Shown here piece by piece: positions 1 through 11,740 of a stretch of 64,000 nt of DNA. The stretch is from Theropithecus gelada (lineage: Eukaryota; Chordata; Mammalia; Primates; Cercopithecidae). Made by a program: the position numbers and the translations under genes. The first letter of the stretch is position 1. Every line of letters starts with the position of its first letter. Location: contig NC_037673.1 of assembly GCF_003255815.1 (NCBI RefSeq), positions 160,868,793 to 160,932,792 of the forward strand, given 5' to 3'. The notes below the pieces were generated by a model that was not told the DNA's origin, did no database searches, and saw only the letters and a program-made list of their open reading frames with translations.

Positions 1-140
1 GTCTACAGAGACAGGCAGGTTTCCTTGAGCTGCTGTGAGCTCCACCCAGTTCGAGCTTCCCAGCAGCTTTGTTTACCTACTTAAGCCTCAGCAATGGCGG
101 GCGCCCCTCCCCCAGCCTCGCTGCTGCCTTGCCAGTAGAT
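1..140 (+). promoter_or_regulatory. L1 antisense-promoter region with a truncated ORF0
   Basis: In primate L1s the 5' UTR at about +400 to +600 drives transcripts antisense to the element, which here would run rightward into the window. The homologue of the antisense ORF0 start is the ATG at 94 (ATGGCGGGCGCCCC, preceded by a Kozak-like GCA). The frame reaches a TAG at 136-138, after only 14 codons; family ORF0 is about 70 codons. ORF0 is therefore dead in this copy. Promoter activity is inferred from position only. Confidence 0.5.
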
Positions 141-513
141 CACAGACTGCTGTGCTAGCAATGAGGGAGGCTCCGTGGGTGTGGGACCCTCCCGGCCAGG
201 TGTGGGATATAATCTCCTGGTGTGCCTGTTTGCTTAAAGCGCAGTATTGGGGTGGGAGTTACCCGATTTTCCAGGTGTTGTGTGTCTCAGTTCCCCTGGC
301 TAGGAAAAAGGATTCCCTTTCCCCTTGCGCTTCCCAGGTGAGGCGATGCCTCGCCCTGCTTCAGCTCTCGCTGGTGGGGCTGCAGCAGCTGACCAGCACC
401 GATTGTCTGGCACTCCCTAGTGAGATGAACCCAGTACCTCAGTTGAAAATGCAGAAATCACCGGTCTTCTGTGTCGCTCGTGCTGGGAGTTGGAGACTGG
501 AGCTGTTCCTATT

Positions 514-524
514 CGGCCATCTTG
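514..524 (-). promoter_or_regulatory. YY1 site of the L1 5' UTR
   Basis: The minus strand reads CAAGATGGCCG within about 12-22 bases of the L1 5' end. This is the conserved YY1 site that in L1 fixes the transcription start site. It is intact here, so the basal sense promoter may still position transcripts leftward. This is a motif match plus family knowledge; activity is not shown. Confidence 0.7.
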
Positions 525-536
525 CTCCGCCCCCCC

Positions 537-674
537 AGCATTTATATTTTAACAGAAATTCATCTTTTAAAAAATAAAACCCAGGAGAACAAATAAAGGT
601 CATGCATTCAGGATTTAGTCCAGACTAAAGATTTCTGGTTTTCAACTACTGTTAAACTGTGATTTTAAGAAAAC
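537..674. other. Short unassigned segment between two L1 copies and an Alu
   Basis: AT-rich sequence between the L1 5' end and the Alu T-tail. I see no recognisable repeat or gene; probably the pre-insertion target DNA. Confidence 0.5.
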
Positions 675-966
675 TTTTTTTTTTTTAAAGACAGAGTCTT
701 GCTCTGTCACCATGCTGGAGTGCAATGGCACAATCTTGGTTCACTGCAACCTCTGACTCCCTGGTTCAAGCGATTCTCCTGCCTCAACCTCCCAAGCAGC
801 TGGGATTACAGGCACGTGTCATCATGCCTGGCTAATTTTTGTATTTTTAGTAGAGACGGGGTTTCACCATGTTCGCCAGGATGGTCTTGATCTCCTGACA
901 TCATGATCCACCTACCTCGACCTCCCAGAATACTGGGATTACAGGCATGACCTATCGTGCCTGGCT
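675..966 (-). mobile_element. AluS-type SINE, full length
   Basis: A T-run at the left, then the inverted right and left arms (GAGTCTTGCTCTGTCACC, CTGGGATTACAGGCA, TAGAGACGGGGTTTCACC). The flanks share GAAAACTTTTTT at both ends, which fits a target-site duplication overlapping the tail. Many CpG-derived changes indicate an old S-type copy. Confidence 0.9.
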
Positions 967-1801
967 GGAAAACTTTTTTTTTACAATTTTATTTTAGTAA
1001 AAACTGCAGTAGGCTCCCAGGGAGAAGGGCAGCCACCATCACTGCAGCTCTAGTGGGCCATTTTCCCCTACTAGTGCCTGGGCGACTGGACAGTTTTGAC
1101 TGGGAGGCATTCCTCACAGTGCAGCACAGTGGCTGTGGCAGATCATAGCCAGATTGCTTCTTTGTGGGGATGGGGGTGTGTAGATCCATCCATCCCTCCT
1201 CATCAGCTGGGGCAGGAATTACAACAACTCCAGCCAGGGGTTTAAGACAGAACTCTGATATCCCTGGGATGGAGCCCTTGGGGGAAGGGGCACCTGAAAT
1301 GTCCAGTTCAGCAGACTTAGTCTTTCCCACCTGCTGGCTCGGAGGAGACTGGGCAGTCCAGATGAGTGTAATTCCCCCGCAGTGCAGTGCACCCACTCCA
1401 TCAAGGGGGCCAATCTGCTTCTTCAAGCAACTCCTGATCCTGTGCCTACTGACTAGGTGAGATCCCCCCAGCAGGGGTCTCCAGACATCTCATACAGGAG
1501 AGTTCTGGCTGGCATCATGTTGGTGCCCCTCTGGGACAGAGATCCCAGAGGAAGGAGCAGGCAGCGATCTTTGCTGTTGTGCAACCTCCACTGGTGATAC
1601 CTCCAGGTAGTGGAGGGACCCAGGCACACAAGATCTGGAGTGGACTCCCAGCAAACTGCATCATCCCTGTGGAACAGGGGCTTGACTATTAAAAGAAGAA
1701 CAAAGAAACAGAAAGCAACAACAACAGCATCAACAAAAAGACCCCCAAAAGCCTCATACAAAGGTCAGCAGCTTCAAAGATCAAAAGTAGATAAACCCAC
1801 A

Positions 1802-2872
1802 AAGACGCAACACAAAAACACTGAAAATTCAAAAAGCCAGAGTACCTCCTATCTTCCAGATGATCACAACACCTCTCCAGCAAGGACATAGAATTGGGCT
1901 GAGGCTGACATGGATGAATTGGCAGAAGTAGGCTTCAGAAAGTAGGTAATAATGAATGCTGCCGAGCTCAAGGAGTATGTTCTAACCCAGTGCAAAGAAG
2001 CTAAGAACCATGGTAAAACATTACAAGAGTTGTTAATCAGAATAACCAGTTTAGAGAGGAACACAAATGACCTGATAAAGCTTAAGAACACAAGACAAGA
2101 ACTTCACAATGCAACCACAAATATCAATAGCCAAATAGACCAAGTAGAGGAGGGAATCTCAAAGTTTGAAGACTGTCCTATTGAAATAAGTTAGGCAGAC
2201 AAGATTAGGGAAAAAAAACAATGAAAAGCAATGAACAAAACTCCAAAAATTTTGGGATTACGTAAAAACACCAAACCTACAATTGACTGGGGTACCTGAA
2301 AGAGATGAGGACAACAAAACCAAGTCAGAAAACATAAATCAGGATATCTTCCAGGATAATTTTCCCAACCTAAAAAGATAGGCCAGCATTCAAATTCAGG
2401 AAATCCAGAGAACCCCAGTAAGATACTCTATGAGAAGATCAACCCTAAGACATATAATCATCATATTTTCCAAAGTTGAAATGACAGAAAAAATGTTAAG
2501 AGCAGCCAGAAAAAAAGGTGAGGTCACCTACAAAGGGAAGCCCATCAGACTAACAGTGGACCTCAGTGGAAACAAGCCAGAAGAGATTGGGGGCACAATG
2601 TTCAACATTCTTAAAGAAACTAATATCCAACCCAGAATTTCATATCCAGGCAAACTAAGCTTCATAAGGGAAGGAGAAATAAAATCCTTTTCAGACAAGT
2701 AAATGCTAAAGGAATTCATCACCACCAGGCCTGCTCTGCAAGGAAGGAGGGCCTGCTCTGAAGGAAGCACTGAATATGGAAAGGAAAAACCATTACCGCC
2801 ACTACAAAAACACACTGAAGTATACAGACCGATGACACTATGAAGCAACCACATTAACAAATCTGCTAAATT
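1802..2872 (+). pseudogene. L1 ORF1p remnant (RNA-binding chaperone)
   Basis: Homologous to L1 ORF1, which encodes a trimeric coiled-coil RNA-binding protein that coats L1 RNA. The start codon region is lost (an ACG-type triplet where ATG is expected near 1806). Open pieces remain at 1952-2194, with the hydrophilic heptad-rich coiled-coil part, and at 2430-2702, covering the RRM/C-terminal part with the segment AARKKGEVTYKGKPIRLTVD and, near its end, PRISYPGKLSF. The two pieces are in different frames with stops between them. Non-functional. Confidence 0.8.
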
Positions 2873-3759
2873 AACTAGCCAGCATCATGATGACAGGATC
2901 AAATTCACACATAGCAATATTAACCTTAAATGTAAATGGGCTAAATACCCCCAATTAAAAGACACAGAATAGCAAGGAATAAAAAGTCAAGATCCATCAG
3001 TGTGCTGTATTCAAGAGACTCATCTCATGTGCAAAGGCAGACATAAGCTCAAAATAAAGGAAAGGAGGAAAATTTACCAAGCAAATGGAAAGCAGAAAAA
3101 AGCAGGGGTTATAATCCTAGTTTCTGACAAAACAGACTTTAAACCAACAAAGATAAAAAAAGATGAAGGGCATGACATAATGGCAAAGGGTTCAATTCAA
3201 AAGAAGAGTAACTATCCTAAATATATATGCACTCAATACAGGAGCACCCAGATTTATAAAACAATTGCTTAGAGACCTTCAAAGAGACTCAGATTCCCCC
3301 ATAGTAATAGTGGAAGACTTTAGCACCCCACTGTCAATATTAGACAAATCATTGAGATAGAAAATTAACAAAGATATTCAGGATTTGAATTCAGCTCTGA
3401 ATCAAGTGGACCTGATAGATATCTGCCGAATTCTCCATCCCTAAACAACAGAATATATATTATTCTAGGCGCCACATGTCACTTAGTCTAAAATTGATCA
3501 CATAATTGGAAGTAAACCACTCCTCAGCAAGTGTAAAAGAACTGAAATCATAAGAGTCTCTCAGACTACAATGCAATTAAATTAGAACTCAAGATTAAGA
3601 AACTCACTCAAAACCACACAACTGCATGGAAATTGAATAACCTGCTGGTGAATGACTCTGGGTAAATAAAGAAATTAGGGCAGAAATCAAGAAGTTCTTT
3701 CAAATGAGTGAGAACAAAGAAACAGCATACCAGAATCTCTGGGACACAGCTAAAGCAGT

Positions 3760-3762
<3 letters not shown>

Positions 3763-3790
<28 letters not shown>

Positions 3791-4071
3791 TGAGACGGAG
3801 TCTTGCTCTGTCACCCAGGCTGGAGTGCAGTGGCCAGATCTCAGCTCACTGCAAGCTCCGCCTCCCGGGTTCACGCCATTCTCCTGCCTCAGCCTCCCGA
3901 GTAGCTGGGACTACAGGCGCCCGCCACCTCGCCCGGCTAGTTTTTTTGTATTTTTTAGTAGAGACGGGGTTTCACCATGTTAGCCAGGATGGTCTCGATC
4001 TCCTGACCTCGTGATCCGCCCGTCTCGGCCTCCCAAAGTGCTGGGATTACAGGCTTGAGCCACCGCGCCCG
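3763..4071 (-). mobile_element. AluYR-type SINE (Old World monkey lineage) inside L1 ORF2
   Basis: Young, nearly intact Alu with CpGs kept. It has the cercopithecid marks GCTTGAGCCACCGCGCCCGG, CACCTCGCCCGGCTAG and CCGTCTCGGCC instead of the ape GCGTGAGCC, CACCACGCCCGGCTAA and CCGCCTCGGCC. Its tail is a TTTTG-type repeat. It sits between 14-bp direct repeats GCTAAAGCAGTGTT at 3749-3762 and 4072-4085, a clean target-site duplication. The same sequence is continuous in an unbroken L1, so the Alu arrived after the L1. Confidence 0.92.
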
Positions 4072-4757
4072 GCTAAAGCAGTGTTAAGAGGGAAATTTAT
4101 AACACTAAATCAGAAACCTAGAAATATCTCAAATCAACATCCTCACTTCACAACTAAAAGAAATAGAATACCAAGAGCAAACACAACCCAAAGCTAACGG
4201 AAGACAAGAAATAACTTGGATCAGAGTGGAATTGAAAGAGATAGAAATATGAAAAACCCTTCAAAAATTAACAAATCCAGGAGCTGGGTTTTTGAAAAAA
4301 ATAATAAAATAGATAGACCACTAACTAGATTAATAAAAAAAGAAAAGAGAGAAGAGCCAAATAGACACAATAAAAAGTTTCAAAGGGGATAGCACCACAG
4401 ACTACAGAAATGCAAACAACCATCAGAGAATTCTGTAAACCCCTCTATGCAAATTAACTAGAAAATCTAGAAGACAGGGATAAATTCCTAGACACACAAA
4501 CCCTTCCAAGACTGAATCAGGAGGAAGTTAAATCCCTGAATAGACCAATAACTAGTTCTGAAATTGAGGCAGTAATAAATAGCCTACCAACCAAAAAAGC
4601 CCAAGACAAGAAGGATTTACAGTTGTATACTACCAGAGGTTAAAAGAGGAGCTAGTACCATTTCTTCTGAAACTGTTTCCAACAATTGAAAAGAAGGAAC
4701 TCCTCCCTAATTCCTTTTATGAGGCCAGCATAATCCTGATAAGAAAATCTTGCAGAG

Positions 4758-4799
4758 ATACAAAAAAAAAAAAAGAAAAAAAGAAAAAAGAAAAGAAAA
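4758..4799. repeat. A-rich low-complexity tract in the L1
   Basis: A 13-A run followed by GAAAAAAAG-type units inside the ORF2 remnant. Local expansion of an A-rich stretch. Confidence 0.7.
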
Positions 4800-7090
4800 C
4801 ATCAGGCCAGTATCCCCAATGAACATCAATGCAAAAATCTTCAAAAGAAAAACTACTACCAAACTGAATACAGCATCATATCCAAAAGCTTATCCACCAT
4901 GATCAAGCTGACTTCATCCCTGGGATGCAAGGATAGTTCAACATACACAAATCAATAAATGTCACTTATTACATACACAGAACTAAAGATGAAAACCACG
5001 TGATTATCTCAATAGATGCGGAAAAGGCCTTTGATGAAATTCAACATCACTTCATGTTAACGACTCTCAATAAACTTGGTATTGAAGAAACTTACCTCAA
5101 AATAATAAGAGCCATTTATGACAAACCCACCACCAATATCATACTGAATTTCCTTTTGAAAACCGATACAGAACAAGGATGCCTTTTCTCATCACTCCTA
5201 TTCAACGTAGTATTGGAAATTCTGGCCAGGGAAATCAGGCAAGAGAAAGAAATAAAGGGTATTCAAATATGAAGAGAGGAAGTCAAATTGTCTTTGTTTG
5301 CAGATGACATGATCTCATGTCTAGAAAACTCTATCATCTTAATCCAAAAGTTTCTTGAGCTGATAAGAAACTTCAACAAAGTCTTAGGATACAAAGTCAG
5401 TGTGCAAAAATCACAGGCATTCTCTTATACCAACAATAGACAAAGCAGCCAAATCATGAATGAACTTTCATTCACAATTGCTACAAAGACAATAAAATAC
5501 CTCGGAATGTAACTAACAAGGGAAATGAAGGACCTCTTCAAGGAGAGCTATAAACCACTGCTCAGGGCAATCAGAGAGAACACAATCAAATGGAAAAACA
5601 TTCCATGTTCATGGACAGGAAGATTCAATATCGTGAAAATGGCCATATGCCAAAGTACTTAATAGATTCAGTGTTATTCCCATCAAACTATCATTGACAG
5701 AATTAGAATTCTAATTCTATAACAGAATAGAGATATAAGAAATAAGACCACACATCTACAATCATCTGATCTTCAACAAACCTGACCAAAAAAAAAAAAA
5801 AAGTAATGGAGAAAGGACTCTTTATTTAATAAATGGTGCTGGGATAACTGGCTAGTCATATGCAGAAAATTGAAACTGGACCCCTTCCTTACACCTTATA
5901 AAAAAATAAACTCAAGATGGATTAAAGACTTAAATGTAAAACCCAAAACTATAAAACCCCTAGAAGAAAATCTAGGCAATACCATACAGGAACTAGGCAC
6001 AGGCAAAGATTTCATGAAGAAAACATGAAAAGCAATTGCAACAAAAGCCAGAATTGACAAATGGGATCTAATTAAACTAAATAAATTCTGCACAGCAAAA
6101 GAAACTATCTTCAGAGTGAACAGGCAACCTACAGAATGGGAAAAAAATTTTGCAACCTATCCATCTGACACAGGTCTAGTATCCAGTATCTACAAGGAAC
6201 TTAAATTTGCAAGAAAAAAACAACCCCATTAAAAAGTGGACAAAGGACATGAACAGAGAAACTTCTCAAAGAAAGACATTTATGCAGCCAACAAAGATAT
6301 GAAAAAACCCTCAACACTACTGAGCATTAGAGAAATGGAAATCAGACCCACAATGAGATACCATCTCACACCAGTCAGAATGATGATTATTAAAGTCAAG
6401 AAAAAACAGATACTTGCAAGGTTGCAAAGAAATAGAAACACTTTTATACTGTTGGTGGGAATGTAAATTAGTTCAACCATTGTGGAAGACAGTGTGGCAA
6501 TTCCTCAAAGACCTAGAACCAGAAATACCAATTGACCCAGCAATTCCATTACAGGGTATATACTCAAGGGAATATTATATTTTATATGAACACATATATT
6601 TTATATGAACACATATGTTCATTGCAGCACTATTCACAATAGCAAAGACATGAATTCAACCCAAATGTCCATCAATGATAGACTGGATAAAGAAAATGTG
6701 GTACATATACACCATGGAATACTATGCAGCAAAAAAAGGAATGAGATTATGTCCTTTGCAGGGACGTGGAAGGAGCTAGAAGTCATTATCCTCAGCAAAC
6801 TAACATAAGAACAGAAAACCAAACACCGTATGCTGTCGCTTATAAGTCAGAGCTGAACAGTGGGATCACATGGACACAGGGAGGGGAACAACATACACTG
6901 GGGCCTATTGGGGGCATCAGGGGAGAGAGAGCCTCACGAAAAATAACTAATGCATGCTGGGCTTAATACTTAGGTGATGGGTTGATAGGTGCAGCAAACT
7001 ACCATGGCACATGTTTACCTATGTAAGAGACCTGCACGCCCTGCCCGGGTACCTCAGAACTTAAACATTTTTTAAAATGCAATAAAAACA

Positions 7091-7675
7091 CCATGTCAAG
7101 TATACATAATTTACCCTGTCATATTAAAATGGTAAAAATAATAATTCTCTCTAATGGTAATGCTAATTACTTTTAGGTAAAAAAGAAAAGAGGAAAGACA
7201 ATAGGTCAATTCTTTGTTACTCATCATTGGTTTCCACTACTGCAAATTTATGCCTAATTTTAAGAGACGAGCTTCCTAATCAGTTATGATAAAATATGTT
7301 AGAAGTTCAGCTTCACAATTAACCATGGTATGTGAGTTTCCTTGATTTTCAGTATGAAATTTGCTTCTACAAATTATAATCAGTATAAATGGAAAGAACC
7401 TTATTGGAAGAGAAACATTTAAATTGCTATGTCTCTAAAATACTGATAAAGTAATATTTTTAATATTATGCATATAGAATCACAGCTGAAATCTAGAATA
7501 AATATAGTAAGTCAAATTTTTATTTAATCAATAAAATAATCCAGAAAAGTAGTCAATTTATTAACATTTAACAACCTTATGGTTAAACTTTTCTCTATAT
7601 TAAGCATTCTTCAAATGCCAGAGTAAAATAATCCTTTGCCTATGTTATAAATAAAGAAGTAAAAAGTGACATAAG
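7091..7675. other. Unassigned AT-rich sequence
   Basis: Between the L1 3' end and a truncated Alu. I recognise no repeat, RNA gene or coding signature. Confidence 0.5.
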
Positions 7676-7689
7676 AAATTGACAATTTT

Positions 7690-7886
7690 TAGCCAGGTGT
7701 GGTGTTGTGCAAGCCTGTAGTCCCGGCTACTGGTGGGAGGGTGGGAAGGGCATGAGGCGTGGAAGCTGAGGCAGGAGGAATGCTTGAGCCCAAGAGGGTG
7801 AGGCTGCAGTGAGCCAAGATCACACCACTGCACTGCAGCCTGGGTGACAGAACAAAACCCTGTCTCAATAAATAAATAAATAAATA
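7690..7886 (+). mobile_element. 5'-truncated Alu (mostly right arm) with AAAT tail
   Basis: Starts at the AGCCAGGTGTGG block rather than at the Alu head and ends in an (AAAT) repeat. It is flanked by the 14-bp repeat AAATTGACAATTTT at 7676-7689 and 7886-7899. The duplication shows it inserted as a truncated unit by retrotransposition. Old, J/S grade. Confidence 0.85.
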
Positions 7887-7899
7887 AATTGACAATTTT

Positions 7900-8504
7900 A
7901 TGTCAAAAATTTGTAATTATCATCTTCCAAAACTCCAGTACTAATATCTTAAATTGAACAGTGCTAGCTAATATTTAATCCATTTTTCCAATAAATTTAG
8001 AGGTCACACTAGTTAATAAAGGTAGGTTGGATCAAAAACATAAGCCAATCAAGACCAAGATCAGAATTAAACATGAATGATTCTCTTGGTTCAAGTTAAG
8101 ACTTCATGACTGGAGGACTTCTATGGAGTAACAGGGACAAGATTTAACATCTTGCCAAAAACAACCAAAAAAAGAAAAATAAATAAAAAAAAATCCAACA
8201 GATAAAATATATGAAATAATGGTTTGCAAGACAGCGGATATCTGGCAACAAGGAACAGCAGTTGCTGAAAGCTAAGGAATAACTCTCATAGGTGTGCCTT
8301 ACAAGACAGGCTCTGGGAGAAGAGTTGCAAAAGAAAGACCTACAGAGATCTGTAGACAGGACTCTTGCATATTTAGCAAAGTATTGATCAATGCATTGTT
8401 GTAAGGAAAATACAAAAGGCAAGGGGAAGAATCATCTGAAAGCGTTAGTGGGAAGAATACTTAGAGCTTACACAGGTCTGGGAATGTTGCCTGTTTTCAC
8501 CAGA
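7900..8504. other. Unassigned purine-rich sequence, possibly an ancient repeat
   Basis: No family could be named. The stretch 8020-8480 has the feel of an old LTR-type repeat but I could not match it to a consensus from memory. No supported gene. Confidence 0.35.
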
Positions 8505-8905
8505 TTTGGAAAACTTACTTTTTAAATACTCTCTGTTTAGATTATTTGTCTGTTTGTTAATTTAATTATTTGTCTTATTATTGAATTGTAAATGTTCTTT
8601 ATATAATCTGGTTGTAAAGTCCCGTAGCAGATACATGATTTTTGAATTTATTCCATTCTGCAGGTTGTCTTTTAATTTTGATAATGTCATTTGAAGCACA
8701 AAGTATTAATTTTGATGACATCCAATATATCTTTTTCTCATCACCTGTGTTTTTGTGTTATATCTAAGAAAACTTTGTCTAACACAAGATCACAAAGGGG
8801 ATTTACTTCTGTATATTTTCTAATAGTTTCATAGTTTTAGGTCTTACATTGAGGTCTGTGATCTACTTTGAATTAATTTTTGTATTTGGTGTTACTTTTG
8901 ATGAG
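8505..8905 (-). mobile_element. L1M fragment (ORF2 3' part)
   Basis: The plus strand reads through the antisense L1M blocks TGTAAATGTTCTTTATATAA, GGTTGTCTTTTAATTTTGAT, ATGTCATTTGAAGCACAAAG and TTTATAGTTTTAGGTCTTAC-like text in the expected order. Old mammalian-wide L1M, strongly diverged. Confidence 0.75.
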
Positions 8906-9384
8906 AATGACTCAAACATTTGACCTCACCATTTAATGGACTATGGAAATACAGCTTTCTTCTTTGAATGTTGAAATAACCCACATTAACTTTCATGTGG
9001 AAATACAGGAGTGTCCCCAGTTCACATGACAATCCTAGAAATGTGTGACCTTTACTTTTATCCCTTCCCTGTGAACAATATGGAAATTGCTCAGTTTCTG
9101 CCTAAAACTCTTACAAATTCCTCTTTAGCCAGGATCAATACAATGCTGCATTCAATCCAAGAACCCTTCTTTCTCCCATCAGTTATTCATAATAATTGCA
9201 GATATATCGGAATATACTCTACAGGTCTTGCTGGATTGCCTGCAGATGCCAGGTCCTGTGTATGGTATACCAAGGCCAGGTCATCCAGACAACACCTGGA
9301 CTTGATGTCCTCAGTTGACTACTAATACTGCACACTCTTCCTCATAAAACAAGGTTGTCAAGATGTCACCTGACTTTTGCATAA
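8906..9384. other. Unassigned sequence
   Basis: Contains a 104-codon open frame at 9011-9325 with no recognisable domain and no codon-like pattern. I do not call it a gene. Confidence 0.45.
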
Positions 9385-9570
9385 AAAATTTTAATACAAA
9401 AATTATCTGGGTGTGGTGGCACAGGCCTGAGCTCCCAGCTACTTGGGAGGCAGAGGTGAAGGTGAAGGTGTGAGGATTGCTTGAGCCTGGGAGGTTGAGG
9501 CTGCAATGAGCTGTGATCACATCACTGTACTCTGGTCTGGGAGACAGAGACCTTGTCTCAAAAAAATTTT
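9385..9570 (+). mobile_element. Old Alu right arm / FRAM-like monomer
   Basis: Begins at the TACAAAAATTATCTGGGTGT block and ends in CTTGTCTCAAAAAAATTTT. It has a duplicated GGTGAA unit in the middle. J-grade, and adjacent to an inverted Alu. Confidence 0.8.
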
Positions 9571-9579
9571 AAAAATTGT

Positions 9580-9893
9580 TTAGAGATAGGGTGTTACTAG
9601 AGATGGAGTCTCACTAGGGTGTAGTGGTGCTACCATAGCTCACTGTAACCTTGAACTTCTGGGCTCAAGCAATCCTTCTGCCTCAGACTCTTGAGTAGCT
9701 ATGACTATAGGCAACACACTTAGTCAATTGTGTTTGTGTGTGTGTGTGTGTATGTAGAGACAGGGGTCTCACTATGTTGTCCAAGCTGGTCTCAAACTCC
9801 TGGACTCCAACTCCTAGACTAAAGTGATTCTCCTGACTCAGCCAGGAGTGCTGGATTTACAGGAATGTGCCACCTCTCCAGCCCAACTTTTGT
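9580..9893 (-). mobile_element. AluJ-type SINE with an internal GT microsatellite
   Basis: Antisense Alu blocks (GGAGTCTCACTAGGGTGTAG, GCTCACTGTAACCTTGAACT, CAAGCTGGTCTCAAACTCC). The middle A-rich linker has become a GT repeat near 9733-9752. The copy lies tail to tail with the Alu at 9385-9570, about 10 bases away. Confidence 0.85.
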
Positions 9894-11740
9894 ATTTTGT
9901 TTAATATTTTTCTTGTTATTATTAAGATAGACTATTAACTTTAAGTGAGTTAATGGTCATGGTAGGAGAAAAAAGTGAGAATAATGATTTAAAGTCCCTT
10001 TTTGCAGTCATAGTTCCTTGGAGATTGGATTCTGTGACATCTTTCTAGAAATTACAGTGTTCCATATAATTAATCTTATAATGATTTTATACTACACCAT
10101 TAAATGAAGCTTTACCAATATGAAAGGTAGAAGGATAGATGCAATTAAAGGAAGAGTGTGAATGATAGCCTGTGTACATAACTACATACCTCAGACATCA
10201 TGATAAAGTAAATATAAGAGGTTTATGGTGCTTTTCCAGTCACTATAAAATATTCCTACAAAAAGTGTAGTCATGTGGCCCCAGACAGTGTGTAAAATGG
10301 TATTACCATTGCCTATTTCAAATTCACCATTTATCTAAAGCTGTGTTGGTAGAGGTGGGATGGACAGGAAACCCATGCAGCAGAAAATCAAAACAAAAAT
10401 ATGGCTGGAAAAGTGAATGAAATTCTACTTCACATACTTTTGAAGAATGAGACAGATTATAAAAATTTAAAAAACCACAATTCCATTTTAATATTTAATC
10501 AGCACTTGAGAAATGAAGGAATTGGTTTCATCATATTGAAATGATCAGTTTGAAAGTAAGAACAAGCAAGAAAATAAAATTTGTAGTCTCACTGGATGAT
10601 ATTATTGCAAATTTATAAAATTACTTATTTCATGAAAGTCATTTGAAGATAAAAATTCAAGCCAATAAATTCTTAATGAATGGAAATAAAAGGGGAGAAC
10701 ACCCTTAACAGGATTTAAAACTAAACTTTCATTTTGTGAAGGAATGTAACAGCAAAAGAAAATCCGAAGTCTGCAGTTACTCTTCACGTAATTTTTAATG
10801 CAACTATGAAGTAGCAATACCAATATGTTAATATCTAGTGTACTCACTGTAAAAAGATAAAATACTCAAGGTGTTCAATTCTGATTGTTGAAACAGCACT
10901 TATTAGTGCTTATGTTACAAAGAACAAACATCTGAAAATAGATTTGTGTTTAAGTGCATCATATACTATTCAATGTCACAAAAAGTATATCAGTTTTCAT
11001 GTTAAATAAGAATCACTAATAATTCTATAGAAAATGATTCAACATTATTTTTTCTTGACAATTTTACAGTGACAGATCTCTATAAAGATTATTAAATTAT
11101 TAAAAGTTACCATAGTCACTCTTCTGTGCAATAGATCTCTAAAGCTTATTTTTCTTGTCTAACTAAAACTTTGTACCCTTTGATCAACATCAATAAGAGT
11201 GCACTGTATATTTCAAAATTGCTAAGAGAGTAGATTTAAAATATATTCACCACAAAAAATGATAAACACATGAAGTGATGGGTTTAATTAGTCTATTTAA
11301 TCATTCCACATTGCAAACATATACCAAAATATCATATTGTGCCCCCAAAATCATAACATGCAATTATTTTCAGTGGAAAATAAAGTTTAAAAGCATGTTT
11401 TTAAATGATGTTGTATCAAATTTAGGCTGCTGTTCCAAAAACATTACCTACAAATCCATGGCAAGGTAGACCACTTGGTAAAGTTTCTAATATTATAGAG
11501 CAAGAAACACCTATAGCACAATGCTTTTCACAAGACTACTACTCTTTTCAAAATGGTATGTAGATTTAAGCCTAATTACAGTTTCCTTCAGGGCTAGTCT
11601 CATTCTGTATATTTGTTTTAGTTTGTACCTACACAGTCATATGTCCTGATAATTTGATATCATATTTATAAAAAACCAAAGCTTTAATATTTTGACATAT
11701 TTACCAGACATATCATTTCCTTTATTAGAAAGGAGCAATA
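9894..11740. other. Unassigned AT-rich sequence
   Basis: About 1.85 kb without any repeat I can name, without RNA-gene signatures, and with only short chance open frames. Confidence 0.5.

Larger units (their letters stand above)
1..536 (-). mobile_element. L1PA-type LINE-1, 5' UTR end, continues off the left edge
   Basis: Read on the minus strand this is the start of a primate L1 5' UTR. It begins with a C/G-rich start at about 536, then the AAGATGGCCGAATAGGAACA block, the TGATTTCTGCATTT block and the GGGCGAGGCATCGCCTCACC block. The native transcription start is therefore near 536 and the element reads leftward out of the window, so its coding part cannot be seen. The presence of the extreme 5' end suggests a full-length insertion. 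The sequence differs from the human-active L1 at many sites and has lost most CpGs in the antisense-promoter part, so I place it in an older L1PA group; the subfamily is not resolved. Confidence 0.9.
2890..6856 (+). pseudogene. L1 ORF2p remnant (endonuclease and reverse transcriptase)
   Basis: The start ATGACAGGATCAAATTC at 2890 is the canonical ORF2 start. The endonuclease part survives at 3000-3272 with the active-site-adjacent QETH motif near 3012-3023. The RT part survives at 5000-5512, with motif A (AEKAFD) near 5020-5040 and the catalytic FADD motif at 5297-5308. A single TGA at 5270-5272 splits that frame. Further damage includes an Alu insertion at 3763, an A-rich expansion near 4758-4798, a roughly 200-base deletion near 5700 and a 19-bp tandem duplication at 6579-6616. 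No activity is possible. Confidence 0.85.
985..7090 (+). mobile_element. Near-complete older primate L1 (L1PA/L1PB grade), degenerate
   Basis: A 5' UTR-like stretch (about 985-1790) leads into ORF1 and ORF2 remnants and a 3' UTR ending at the usual CACATGTTTACCTATGTAA motif and an AATAAA-like tail near 7080. It is broken by many stops, by an Alu in ORF2 (3763-4071), and by a deletion of roughly 200 bases near 5700, where the text jumps from the ACAGAATTAGAA block to the AACAGAATAGAGAT block. It lies head to head with the minus-strand L1 at the left edge. It is an inert fossil; age grade is inferred from the 3' UTR and the 5' UTR type, not from a subfamily comparison. Confidence 0.9.

Noticed and set aside
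161..577. A protein-coding gene in the leftmost open frame
   Set aside because: The sequence is the antisense of an L1 5' UTR; length is explained by GC-rich, stop-poor promoter sequence. Kept as a finding, not a gene.
9011..9325. 104-codon plus-strand open frame
   Set aside because: No domain, no splice or codon pattern, no start context of note; expected by chance.
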